Source: Chromobacterium rhizoryzae
GTDB taxonomy: Bacteria > Pseudomonadota > Gammaproteobacteria > Burkholderiales > Chromobacteriaceae
Length of the DNA stretch: 64,000 nt
Direction of reading: 5' to 3'
Assembly (NCBI RefSeq): GCF_020544465.1
Contig: NZ_CP066126.1
Span: forward strand, 1,488,001-1,552,000
In this document: positions 8,499-15,813 of the stretch, one piece after another
How positions within the stretch are numbered: the first letter of the stretch is position 1
Layout of the letters: each line of letters starts with the position of its first letter
Notes under the pieces: model-generated
The model's input: only the letters and a program-made list of their open reading frames with translations
Told to the model about the DNA's origin: nothing
Database searches by the model: none
Made by a program: the position numbers and the translations under genes

Positions 8499-9239
8499 TC
8501 AGGCGTTGACAAACTGGCGGCAGCGTTCGCTGCGCGGCGCGGCGAAAACCTGTTCCGGCGGGCCGGCTTCCTCGATGCGGCCCTGATGCAGGAACAGCAC
8601 TTTGCTGGACACTTCGCGGGCGAAGGCCATTTCATGGGTGACCAGCAGCATGGTGCAGCCTTCATCGGCCAGCTGGCGTATCACCCGCAGCACTTCGCCC
8701 ACCCGTTCCGGGTCCAGCGCGGAGGTGGGTTCGTCGAACAGCATCACCGCCGGCCGGGTGGCCAGCGCGCGGGCAATGGCCACCCGCTGTTGCTGGCCGC
8801 CGGACAAAAAGGCCGGATAGGCCTGGCGCTTGTCCGCCATGCCCACTTTCTCCAGCAGCGCCTCGGCCAGCGCCACCGCTTCGGCGCGCGGCTGGCGCAG
8901 GACGCGCACCGGCACCTCGATCAGGTTTTCCAGCACCGTCATGTGCGGCCACAGATTGAAGTTCTGAAACACCATGCCCAGCCGCGAGCGCAGCCGGTCC
9001 ACCTGGCGCGGGTCGGCCGGCGCGCGCCGGCCGCGTTTGTCGGTGCGCAGGGCGATCTCCTCGCCGGCGATCAGCACTCGGCCGTCGTCCGGGACTTCCA
9101 GCAGGTTGAGACAGCGCAGCAAGGTGCTCTTGCCGGAGCCGCTGGCGCCGATCAGCGACACCACCTCGCCGGCGGAGGCGGCGAAGGAGACGCCGTCCAG
9201 CACGACTTGGCCGTCAAAGCGCTTGCGCAGGTTTTCCAC
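8499..9239 (-). CDS. Polar amino-acid ABC transporter ATPase (HisP/GlnQ type); start uncertain
   Basis: An ABC ATPase with Walker A GASGSGKST, Q-loop VFQNFNLWPHMTV, signature LSGGQQQRVAIARAL, Walker B VMLFDEPTSALDP and the H-loop THEM. The C-terminus is that of the polar amino-acid family (PEQVFAAPRSERCRQFVNA). The coordinates use the GTG at 9239, just before ENLRKRF. The best ribosome site (AAAGGAGGAG) leads to an ATG at 9289 that is out of frame. One extra base in the C-rich stretch between them would join it to this frame, so a frameshift, slippage or a sequencing indel in the first ~17 codons is possible. An in-frame TTG at 9359 lies inside a repeat and is unlikely. Confidence 0.8.
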   Translation of the reverse strand: MENLRKRFDGQVVLDGVSFAASAGEVVSLIGASGSGKSTLLRCLNLLEVPDDGRVLIAGEEIALRTDKRGRRAPADPRQVDRLRSRLGMVFQNFNLWPHMTVLENLIEVPVRVLRQPRAEAVALAEALLEKVGMADKRQAYPAFLSGGQQQRVAIARALATRPAVMLFDEPTSALDPERVGEVLRVIRQLADEGCTMLLVTHEMAFAREVSSKVLFLHQGRIEEAGPPEQVFAAPRSERCRQFVNA

Positions 9240-9345
9240 CGCGACGATGGGCGCGGGGGAGGGTGGATGGCGGGGGTGGGGTGATGCATGGGGCTCTCCT
9301 CCTTTGCGGCTGTGGCAGCCTGCTGTAGTTGTGTGCCGCGCCTGT

Positions 9346-9456
9346 AGAGTGGCTAACAAATTCCTGATGCTGCGTTGCGCCGACTTGCCGTACTCAAGTA
9401 CTGCCTGCGTCGGCGCGCCTTGCCTCAGACGTGAAACTGATTTTGTTAGCCGCTCT
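9346..9456 (+). repeat. Family 2 MITE-like element, copy 1 (111 bp)
   Basis: Ends are inverted: AGAGTGGCTAACAAA at the left and TTTGTTAGCCGCTCT at the right. The interior contains CGTTGCGCCGACTTGCCGTA and GGCGCGCCTTGCCTCAG, which recur inverted in the copy at 12140-12253. It lies in the untranslated leader between a sigma-54 promoter (9477-9492) and the transporter operon. Confidence 0.85.
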
Positions 9457-9476
9457 TAGCGCGACAGTGTAGGCGT

Positions 9477-9492
9477 GGCAACATCCATGCCA
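9477..9492 (-). promoter_or_regulatory. Sigma-54 (-24/-12) promoter of the amino-acid transporter/aru operon
   Basis: Read on the minus strand the sequence is TGGCATGGATGTTGCC. It has the -24 GG and -12 GC with exactly 10 bases between them and matches the TGGCAYR-N4-TTGC consensus. It points at the transporter operon about 190 bases away, and a sigma-54 activator gene lies on its other side. This is a prediction from sequence. Confidence 0.78.
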
Positions 9493-9584
9493 GCGGATCT
9501 GTTTTTTAATTGCATGAATTTAAAAGGGTTTTGCGCTTGCTCGCGGCGACAAAAACCGTCAATACTGCAACTATTCATAAAAAC

Positions 9585-9598
9585 GCCGAATTTTCGGC
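9585..9598. promoter_or_regulatory. Candidate activator site (inverted repeat) upstream of the sigma-54 promoter
   Basis: GCCGAATTTTCGGC is a 6-bp perfect inverted repeat with a 2-base centre, about 100 bases upstream of the -24 element, a normal enhancer distance. It could bind the PAS/sigma-54 activator encoded next door; there is no direct support beyond position and symmetry. Confidence 0.35.
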
Positions 9599-9619
9599 AC
9601 CCGTGCTTGAAGCAGCTAA

Positions 9620-9761
9620 GAACCTGTTTACGATCTCGCTAGCTAAGGGGAGACAAGGCGTTGCGGCTGAGAAAGCGGAATGTACAGGTGGTACATGAGC
9701 ATTCTGAAGCCGTACTCACCGTGTAACGCTCCACAACGCGCAGCAGATCGAAAACAGGTTC
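9620..9761 (-). repeat. Family 1 MITE-like element, copy 2 (142 bp)
   Basis: Left end GAACCTGTTTACGATCT, right end AGATCGAAAACAGGTTC, with the central ATGTACAGGTGGTACAT segment. Flanks are TAA and TTA, so the target duplication is imperfect. It separates the regulatory region of the transporter operon from the divergent activator gene. Confidence 0.88.
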
Positions 9762-9780
9762 TTAAGGGGAAGGGGGAGAC

Positions 9781-11199
9781 ATGGACGCGGACCTGAACCA
9801 GGGCATTGCGCTGTTTGGCGATTTTTTCGACGCGATCGGCCTGTCGGTGGCCATCATCGACCAGGACGGGCGCTACGCCTATTACAACCAGGAGTGCTCG
9901 CAGCTGGACGAGTACACCGCGGAGCAGGCGCTGGGGGCCTATCTGCTGGAGCTGTACCCGGAACTGGACGAGAACAGCAGCACGCTGTTGCAGGCGCTGC
10001 GGCAGGGCCGCAGCTACCGCAATCATTACCAGCGTTATCGCAATCCCAGGGGCAAGGCGGTGCATCAGGTGCACACCACGCTGCCGCTGAAGCGCGCCGA
10101 CGGCCGCATCGTCGGCGCGGTGGAGCTGTCCCGCGATCTGACCGTGGTCAGCCCGCTGCATCAGGCGCTGGTGGATTTGCAGCAGAACGTGGAAGAGGGG
10201 GCAGACGGCGGGCTGATGGGCATCATCACCGACGACGCGGCGATGAAGCAGCTGATCCACCAGGCCCGGCGGCTGGCGCGCGCCGACGTGCAGGTGCTGA
10301 TCCACGGCGAAACCGGCACCGGCAAGGAGTTGTTCGCCCGGCTGCTGCATCAGGAGGGGCCGCGCGCCGAGCGCCCCTTCGTGGTGCTCAATTGCGCGGC
10401 ATTGCCGGAGCCGCTGTTTGAAAGCACCTTGTTCGGCACCGTGCGCGGCGCCTTCACCGGGGCCGAGGACCGGCGCGGGGTGCTGGAGTCCGCCCATGGC
10501 GGCACCCTGTTTCTGGACGAGATCAACTCGCTGCCGCTGTCCATCCAGGGCAAGCTGCTGCGCGCCTTGCAGGAGGGCACCTTCAGCAGGGTGGGCTCCG
10601 GCGCGGAGGTGCGCGTGGACGTGCGGGTGGTGGCGGCCAGCAACGAGTCGCCGCAGCGGATGCTGGACGAGCGCAAGATCCGGCCGGACCTGTTGTACCG
10701 GCTTAACGTGGGCTGTCTGGCGGTGCCGCCGCTGCGCGAGCGGCTGCGGGACATTCCGCTGCTGGCGCAGTCTTTCTTGCGCAAGCACGGCAAGGTCACC
10801 GGCCACCGCGTGCAGCGCATCAGCCATGCGGTGATGGAGCGCATGCTGCGCTATCACTGGCCGGGCAATGTGCGCATGCTGGAGAACGTGCTGCTGCGCA
10901 GCCTGATCCTGTGCGAGGGCGGGGACGAACTAGACTTCCTGTTGTTGGAGGAAGAGGGCGAAGCGGCGCAGCTGCGCGCGGAGGAACGCCGGCCGTCGGC
11001 GCCGGCCGCGCCGCCGCCGGATGGCGAGGGCACGCTGGAGCAGCGGATGGCGCGCTATGAGCGCCGGCTGTTGGTGGATTGCCTGGAGGGCTGCGCCAAT
11101 CTGACCGAGGCGGCGCGCCGGCTGGGCCTGCCGCGCGCTACCTTGCAGTACAAGTTGAAGAAGCACGGGATACAGCTGGCGCGCACGGTGCTGGGGTGA
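9781..11199 (+). CDS. PAS-domain sigma-54-dependent transcriptional activator (RocR-like)
   Basis: A 472-residue enhancer-binding protein. An N-terminal PAS-type sensor lies at ~15-125. The AAA+ domain has Walker A GETGTGKE (176-183), the sigma-54 contact loop GAFTGA (223-228) and Walker B GGTLFLDE (240-247). A C-terminal Fis-type helix-turn-helix ends the protein (LTEAARRLGLPRATLQYKLKK). ATG 9781 follows a GGGGGAG ribosome site. It is divergent from the amino-acid transporter/aru genes, which carry a sigma-54 promoter, so it probably activates them in response to an arginine-related signal (inference; RocR of Bacillus has the same domain layout). Confidence 0.87.
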   Translation: MDADLNQGIALFGDFFDAIGLSVAIIDQDGRYAYYNQECSQLDEYTAEQALGAYLLELYPELDENSSTLLQALRQGRSYRNHYQRYRNPRGKAVHQVHTTLPLKRADGRIVGAVELSRDLTVVSPLHQALVDLQQNVEEGADGGLMGIITDDAAMKQLIHQARRLARADVQVLIHGETGTGKELFARLLHQEGPRAERPFVVLNCAALPEPLFESTLFGTVRGAFTGAEDRRGVLESAHGGTLFLDEINSLPLSIQGKLLRALQEGTFSRVGSGAEVRVDVRVVAASNESPQRMLDERKIRPDLLYRLNVGCLAVPPLRERLRDIPLLAQSFLRKHGKVTGHRVQRISHAVMERMLRYHWPGNVRMLENVLLRSLILCEGGDELDFLLLEEEGEAAQLRAEERRPSAPAAPPPDGEGTLEQRMARYERRLLVDCLEGCANLTEAARRLGLPRATLQYKLKKHGIQLARTVLG

Positions 11200-11268
11200 G
11201 CGGGGCGGGGCATGGCGTCCCTCGTAGCTGAGTCGCTGATTGGGAGCCAGAGCGCTGGGCTGTCTGCT

Positions 11269-11288
11269 CAATAACCCCAGGGTTATTG
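11269..11288. promoter_or_regulatory. 20-bp palindrome overlapping the hicAB -35 box (operator candidate)
   Basis: CAATAACCCCAGGGTTATTG has 9-bp perfect arms around CA, and its last three bases form the start of the -35 box. HicB proteins with ribbon-helix-helix domains usually repress their own operon by binding such sites. No T-run follows, so a terminator is less likely. Confidence 0.55.
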
Positions 11289-11313
11289 ACTGGCCTGTTG
11301 TAGAAGCTACAAT
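11286..11313 (+). promoter_or_regulatory. Sigma-70 promoter for hicAB
   Basis: TTGACT and TACAAT are separated by 16 bases, a strong match to the housekeeping consensus. The start of transcription would fall near 11320, leaving a leader of ~160 bases that contains a degenerate family 1 element. Confidence 0.6.
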
Positions 11314-11327
11314 AAGCTCTGTCCGAT

Positions 11328-11463
11328 AGTCTGCTCAAATGTCGTGCGCGCAAGGGCGCGACAAGGTGAAAACAAAAGCAGAATGTAGAAGTGCTACCTG
11401 AGCATTCTGAAGCTGTTCTCACCGTACCGTGTTCACGAAGCGTAGCAGATCGCAAACCGGTTC
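11328..11463 (-). repeat. Family 1 MITE-like element, copy 3 (degenerate)
   Basis: The right half matches the family well (GAGCATTCTGAAGCTGTTCT and GCAGATCGCAAACCGGTTC), while the left end is strongly diverged, so 11328 is approximate. The right flank is TAA. It lies between the hicAB promoter and hicA. Confidence 0.7.
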
Positions 11464-11482
11464 TAAGTGTAGGGGCGACGCC

Positions 11483-11665
11483 GTGACCAGCAAAGAAGTC
11501 ATCAGCATGATAGAGGCCGACGGCTGGTATCTGGTTGCCGCCAAGGGCAGCCATCAACAGTTCAAACACCCGATCAAGACCGGCCGGGTGACGGTGCCTC
11601 ACCCCAAGAAGGACATACCGATAGGCACGCTGAACAGTATCAAGAAACAAGCGGGTCTCAAGTAA
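11483..11665 (+). CDS. hicA: HicA mRNA-interferase toxin
   Basis: A 60-residue toxin of the HicA (double-stranded RNA-binding-like) family. It has the typical opening TSKEVISMIEADGWYLV, the catalytic His block GSHQQFKHP and the end VPHPKKDIPIGTLNSIKKQA. I start at the GTG at 11483; the longer frame reaches back into a repeat element. HicA cleaves mRNA during translation and is neutralised by HicB, whose gene begins 9 bases downstream. Confidence 0.9.
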   Translation: MTSKEVISMIEADGWYLVAAKGSHQQFKHPIKTGRVTVPHPKKDIPIGTLNSIKKQAGLK

Positions 11666-11674
11666 GGAACCATT

Positions 11675-12085
11675 ATGTACTACCCGATTGCAGTTGAACC
11701 CGGTGACGACCAACATGCCTACGGCGTCATCGTGCCGGATCTGCCCGGCTGCTTCTCCGCCGGGGACACTCTGGATGAGGCCATCCGGAACGCCCGCGAA
11801 GCCATTGAGCTACATCTGGAAGGGCTGGTGGAAGACCTGGACGTCATCCCTCTGGCCAGCAGCGCGCAGGCTCATGTCGGTAAATCTGAGTTTGCCGGCC
11901 ATCTCTGGGCGCTGGTGGATGTGGACATCACCCGCTATCTGGGTAAAGCGACCAAGATCAATGTCACGTTGCCGGCCAACCTTCTGCACCGTATCGATGA
12001 ATATGTCGCTTCCCACCCGGAATACGATAGCCGTAGCGGTTTCCTGGCCAAGACCGCGCTAGAAAAGCTGTTGTGTCGGCCGTAA
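11675..12085 (+). CDS. hicB: HicB antitoxin with ribbon-helix-helix domain
   Basis: A 136-residue antitoxin. The N-terminal partial RNase H-like domain reads YPIAVEPGDDQHAYGVIVPD and LPGCFSAGDTLDEAIRNARE. The C-terminal ~45 residues (KINVTLPANLLHRIDEYV ... SRSGFLAKTALEKL) form a CopG/Arc-type ribbon-helix-helix DNA-binding domain, so it should both bind HicA and autoregulate. ATG 11675 has an AAGGAAC ribosome site. A palindrome over the promoter at 11269-11288 is the likely operator. Confidence 0.9.
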   Translation: MYYPIAVEPGDDQHAYGVIVPDLPGCFSAGDTLDEAIRNAREAIELHLEGLVEDLDVIPLASSAQAHVGKSEFAGHLWALVDVDITRYLGKATKINVTLPANLLHRIDEYVASHPEYDSRSGFLAKTALEKLLCRP

Positions 12086-12139
12086 AAGCGGTTAATTTTG
12101 CTGTTTGAGCATGGATGTGCCGCGGAGCGCACTCAGCCT

Positions 12140-12253
12140 AGGCCCGCTAACAAAACCGCGCAGCGTACCTGAGGCAAGGCGCGCCGACGCAGGCAGTACA
12201 AGTCGTACGACCAGGAGGCGCAACGTAGGATCAGGGGTTTTGTTAGCGGGCCT
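12140..12253 (-). repeat. Family 2 MITE-like element, copy 2 (114 bp)
   Basis: Perfect 18-bp inverted ends (AGGCCCGCTAACAAAACC / GGTTTTGTTAGCGGGCCT). Its interior is the reverse complement of the copy at 9346-9456. It lies between the convergent hicB and cntB genes, three bases from the cntB stop codon. Confidence 0.88.
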
Positions 12254-12256
12254 TAG

Positions 12257-13195
12257 TTACAAATCCAGCACCAGCGGCCCGTCCCCCGCCGCCCGCGACA
12301 CGCAGATCATGATGCGCTCCCGCCGCTCCGCCTCGTTCAGGTATTGGTCGCGGTGTTCGGCGTCGCCGGCCAGCAGCCTGGTTTCACAGCTGCCGCAATA
12401 ACCTTCCCGACATAGACAGTCCGGCCGCAGCGAGCTCTGCCGTTCTATCGCCGCCAGGATGGATTCGTCGGCGTCCACTCGCAGCCGCAGGCCGGAGCGG
12501 GCCAGTTCCACCTCGAAGCCGGCGCTCTCGGCCGCCGTGTCGGCGCTGAAGCGCTCATAGTGCAGCCGGCCGGCCGGCAAGCGCCGCGCGCAGGCGTCCG
12601 CCGTCGCCGCGATCAGCCGCTCCGGCCCGCAGACATACACCTGGCTGTCCGCCGGCGCGGCGGCGATCAGCGCGTCCAGATCCAGCCTGCGGCCGGCCCG
12701 GCTCTCGTACAGGCGGATTCTGGCGTCGCCGCGCTCGCTGCGCTCGGCCAGCTGAGCGGCGAAGGCGGCGCCGGCGGCGTCGCGGAAGGCGTAGTGCAGC
12801 TGGTAGTTCGCGTCAGCGCCCAGCGCCGCCATATGGGCGATGAAGGGCGTGATGCCGATGCCGCCGGCGATGAACAGCCGCGGGCCGGGCACAGCGGCCA
12901 GCGGGAAACGGTTGGCCGGCGCTTGCACCCGCAGGCGGCTGCCCGGCGCCAGCGCGTGCAGATAACGCGAGCCGCCGCGCGAATCCGGCTCGTGTTTGAC
13001 CGCGATGCGGTAGACCCCGCCGCCGGGGTCCAGCAAGGAGTAGGCCGCCGGCCGGCCCGGCGGCGGCATGTCCACTACGATGTGGCTGCCGGACGGGCAG
13101 GGCGGGGCCGGGCCGTCCAGCGGCCGCAGGGTGAAGGCTTTGACGCCGGCGGCCACTTCTTCGATGGCGCAGACTTCGGTGACGATGGCGGGCAT
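12257..13195 (-). CDS. cntB: Carnitine monooxygenase reductase subunit (CntB/YeaX-like)
   Basis: A 312-residue class IA oxygenase reductase. An N-terminal FMN-binding ferredoxin-reductase domain reads AAYSLLDPGGGVYRIAVKHE, the NAD domain reads LFIAGGIGITPFIAHM and YVCGPERLI, and a C-terminal plant-type [2Fe-2S] domain has Cys262, Cys267, Cys270 and Cys298 (CREGYCGSC ... ICVSRA). It passes electrons from NAD(P)H to the Rieske oxygenase encoded just upstream (15-base gap). Relatives serve carnitine, glycine betaine or vanillate demethylation; the CntA-like partner makes carnitine the first choice. Confidence 0.83.
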   Translation of the reverse strand: MPAIVTEVCAIEEVAAGVKAFTLRPLDGPAPPCPSGSHIVVDMPPPGRPAAYSLLDPGGGVYRIAVKHEPDSRGGSRYLHALAPGSRLRVQAPANRFPLAAVPGPRLFIAGGIGITPFIAHMAALGADANYQLHYAFRDAAGAAFAAQLAERSERGDARIRLYESRAGRRLDLDALIAAAPADSQVYVCGPERLIAATADACARRLPAGRLHYERFSADTAAESAGFEVELARSGLRLRVDADESILAAIERQSSLRPDCLCREGYCGSCETRLLAGDAEHRDQYLNEAERRERIMICVSRAAGDGPLVLDL

Positions 13196-13210
13196 GCGCG
13201 GCGCTCCGGT

Positions 13211-14356
13211 TCAGCCGCGGTAGGCGGCGGCCACCATCTGGTGGAAATGGGCGATGCCGTGCTCGCTGATGCCGCTGCGCTGGCTGTCCGCCATGATGCG
13301 GCCCTGGCCGCGGTAGCCGCGCGATTGCAGCCCGCGTTGCACGCTTTCCACCAGCCGCAGGTCTTCGGGGCGGAATTCGTCGCGCGCCCAGCTGACGAAG
13401 CGGCGTTGCTCCTCGCTCAAATCCTGGTTGAGGAAGAGGATTTCGTAATGCTGGACGGTGACGCCGGCGGATTCCGGAAACTCGTAGATCACCGTCATCG
13501 CCGCGTCGCCGGGCACCACGTTGAACATCACGCCGGGCCACAGCCAGTAGCCGTTGAAGGCCTGGTTGGCGGCCTCGCCGTCAAAGGCGTAGCTGCTGTC
13601 GCTGGATTGGGCTGCGCCGCGCTGCAAGGTCCAGCGGCCGTGAAGGCTGTGGGTGTAGCCGTCGGTGGTCACCGATTGCGAGAAGCTGGGGTGGGCCGGC
13701 GCGCAGTGGTAGCACTCCATGTAGTTGTCGACGATGACTTTCCAGTTGGCCGGCGTGGTGGTGACCACGCGCTCGGCCACCTTCAAGTCCGCCACTCGCG
13801 GGCACACTTGCATGAAGTGCTCGCGCAGGCCGGCGTATTCGACGTCGATGTCCGGCGCGTCCGGGTCCATGTTGACGAAGACGAAGCCGCAGTATTCGGC
13901 CACTCGCAACGGGCTCAGATGGCTGCCGGCCCGGTCGAAGTCCGCCACCTGCTCGCAGTTGCGCGCGTGCGCCAGTTGGCCGTCCAGCTTGAAGGCCCAG
14001 GCGTGGTAGGGACAGGTGATCACATTCCTGGCTTGGCCGCTGCCGCTGAGCAGCTCATGGCCGCGGTGCGGGCAGACGTTGTAGAAGGCGCGCAGCTCGC
14101 CGTCGCGGTCGCGCAGCAGCAGGATGTTCTCGCCTATCACCCGGCGGGTGACGTAATCGTTGGGCCGGGCCAGCTCGCTGCCGTGGCACAGGCAGAGCCA
14201 GGATTTGGCGAAGATCTGTTCTTTTTCGTACTGGAACACCTCGTCGGCGGTGTAGCAGCGCGCCGGCAGGGTGTGAGCGCGCTCGATGTCGCTGCAGAAG
14301 TCGGCGGGCAGGCGCGGCGCGGCGGGCGGGGGCTGGATGACGGCGTGCTGTTGCAT
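13211..14356 (-). CDS. cntA: Carnitine monooxygenase, Rieske oxygenase subunit (CntA/YeaW-like)
   Basis: A 381-residue Rieske oxygenase. The Rieske ligands are C95-P-H97 (CPHRGH) and C115-P-Y-H118 (CPYHAW). The mononuclear iron site is in WKVIVDNYMECYHCAPAH (His217, His222) with Glu214 at the position of the bridging Glu that is characteristic of CntA; most Rieske enzymes have Asp. Long stretches (FYNVCPHRGH, NVITCPYHAWAFKLDG, RPEDLRLVESVQ, GISEHGIAHFH) match E. coli YeaW as I recall it. It would oxidise carnitine, releasing trimethylamine and malic semialdehyde; betaine-type substrates remain possible. Confidence 0.85.
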   Translation of the reverse strand: MQQHAVIQPPPAAPRLPADFCSDIERAHTLPARCYTADEVFQYEKEQIFAKSWLCLCHGSELARPNDYVTRRVIGENILLLRDRDGELRAFYNVCPHRGHELLSGSGQARNVITCPYHAWAFKLDGQLAHARNCEQVADFDRAGSHLSPLRVAEYCGFVFVNMDPDAPDIDVEYAGLREHFMQVCPRVADLKVAERVVTTTPANWKVIVDNYMECYHCAPAHPSFSQSVTTDGYTHSLHGRWTLQRGAAQSSDSSYAFDGEAANQAFNGYWLWPGVMFNVVPGDAAMTVIYEFPESAGVTVQHYEILFLNQDLSEEQRRFVSWARDEFRPEDLRLVESVQRGLQSRGYRGQGRIMADSQRSGISEHGIAHFHQMVAAAYRG

Positions 14357-14511
14357 GGCGGGGCTCCTTCAAAAGCCTTGAGTGGGGGACGGCTGTTGAT
14401 GATTTAACGGTGTGCCGGCGGCGGCGGAGCGGATGGCCGCGACGCTTACTTTTCATTGCGCGACAATTTGCATTGGCGCGAACCGGGCGCTCGCGCTTAT
14501 GCTGGGCCTTG
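14357..14511. promoter_or_regulatory. Divergent control region between cntAB and the AraC-type regulator
   Basis: About 155 bases upstream of cntA, ending where a repeat begins. It should hold the cntAB promoter and regulator sites. It contains ATTGCGCGACAATTTGCATT but I cannot assign a firm -10/-35 pair or operator. Confidence 0.35.
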
Positions 14512-14653
14512 GAACGTGTTTACGATCTCGCGAGCTAAGGCGAGACAAGGCGTTGCGGCTGAGAAAGCGGAATGTGCAAGTGGCGCATGAGCATTTCGAA
14601 GACGCCCTCACCGTGCCACGTCTCACGACGCGCAGCAGATCGTAAACAGGTTC
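14512..14653 (-). repeat. Family 1 MITE-like element, copy 4 (142 bp)
   Basis: Left end GAACGTGTTTACGATCT, right end AGATCGTAAACAGGTTC, with a full central segment. Flanks are TTG and TTA, a one-base-decayed TNA duplication. It lies in the leader of the AraC-type regulator, 23 bases before its GTG start. Confidence 0.9.
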
Positions 14654-14676
14654 TTAGACTGGGAGGGGAAAGCGCG

Positions 14677-15618
14677 GTGGACGAATACCATTTCCTGTTG
14701 TTGCCGGAGTTTTCCTTCATCGGCTTCGCCGCGCTGATGGAGCCGTTCCGCATCGCCAATCGCTTTCAGCCCGGCGCCAGCCGCTGGCGGCTGTTGTCCG
14801 TGGACGGCGAGGCGGTGGCGGCCAGCAACGGCATCGCGCTGATGGTGGACGGCGCGCTGGCGGAGGCCGGGCCGTGCACCTGTCTGTTCGTGGTCAGCAG
14901 TTTCCATCCGCTGCGGCATTACACGCCGGAGCTGGGCGCGGCGCTGCGGCGGCTGGAGCGCGGGGGCATGACCCTGGGGGCGATAGACACCGGCTGTTTC
15001 ATCCTGGCCGAGGCCGGCTTGCTGCGCGGCGAGACGGTGACGCTGCACTGGGAGGCGATTCCGGCCTTCCGGGAACGCTATCCGCAGGTGACCGCCAGCC
15101 AGGAGCTGTTCCTGACCGAGCGGCGGCCCACCTCCGCCGGCGCGGCGGCCGGGCTGGATCTGGCGCTGGCCTTGCTGGCGCGCCGTCACGGCCGCGAGCT
15201 GGCGCTGGCGGTGTCCGAGCAATTGGTGCAGGGGCAGATGCGCAGCCCGTCCGAGCACCAGCGTCTGCAGGTGGCCAGCCGTTATCAGGTGCACAACAAG
15301 AAGCTGGCGCAGGCGATACGGCTGATGGAGGAGCAACTGGAAGAGCCGTGGCCGCCGGAGGAGCTGGCCGCGCGTTGCGGCGCCACCCGCCGCCAGCTGG
15401 AACGCTTGTTCCGCGCGCATCTCAAGGCCTCGCCGGCGGAGTTCTACCGCGCGCTGAGGCTGGATCGCGCCCGCTGGCTGCTGCGCCAGACCGAGCTGAG
15501 CGTGGTGGAAATCAGCGTGGTCTGCGGCTTTGAGTCGCCGTCTTATTTTTCCCGCGCCTATCGCAAGCGTTTCGACCGCAGTCCAAGGGAGGATCGCGAG
15601 GATCGCAGCGGCGCTTGA
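14677..15618 (+). CDS. GlxA-family AraC regulator (CdhR/GbdR-like)
   Basis: A 313-residue regulator with an N-terminal DJ-1/PfpI-like domain (~1-190; YHFLLLPEFSFIGFAALMEP, AIDTGCFILAEAGLL) and a C-terminal AraC domain with two helix-turn-helix units (PEELAARCGATRRQLERLF; VVEISVVCGFESPSYFSRAY). The start is the GTG at 14677, preceded by GGGAGGGG; the longer open frame is only a repeat element. This is the architecture of CdhR and GbdR, which activate carnitine and betaine catabolism, and the gene is divergent from cntAB. Its TGA stop is the left flank of another repeat. Confidence 0.83.
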   Translation: MDEYHFLLLPEFSFIGFAALMEPFRIANRFQPGASRWRLLSVDGEAVAASNGIALMVDGALAEAGPCTCLFVVSSFHPLRHYTPELGAALRRLERGGMTLGAIDTGCFILAEAGLLRGETVTLHWEAIPAFRERYPQVTASQELFLTERRPTSAGAAAGLDLALALLARRHGRELALAVSEQLVQGQMRSPSEHQRLQVASRYQVHNKKLAQAIRLMEEQLEEPWPPEELAARCGATRRQLERLFRAHLKASPAEFYRALRLDRARWLLRQTELSVVEISVVCGFESPSYFSRAYRKRFDRSPREDREDRSGA

Positions 15619-15680
15619 GAAGCTGTTTTCAGTGGTTTTCGCCTTGTCTCGCGCTTGCTCGCGAGGCTTTGGACCGGTCC
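15619..15680 (+). repeat. Family 1 MITE-like element, copy 5 (internally deleted, ~62 bp)
   Basis: Starts immediately after the TGA stop of the regulator. It keeps a left end (GAAGCTG) and the right third (TTTTCGCCTTGTCTCGCGCT ... GAGGCTTTGG) but has lost the central hairpin. The right boundary is approximate. Confidence 0.6.
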
Positions 15681-15813
15681 GGAGCGGGGGGGCATTGGCT
15701 GGCCGCGGACGGTTTTATCGGGTACTGTTGAGGGTTTGGATTGGCGCGGGCGGCGCGCCTCCATAAAATAACAGGGCAAACCCCAAATAGCCCTACGCTG
15801 GAGAAACCCGAAA

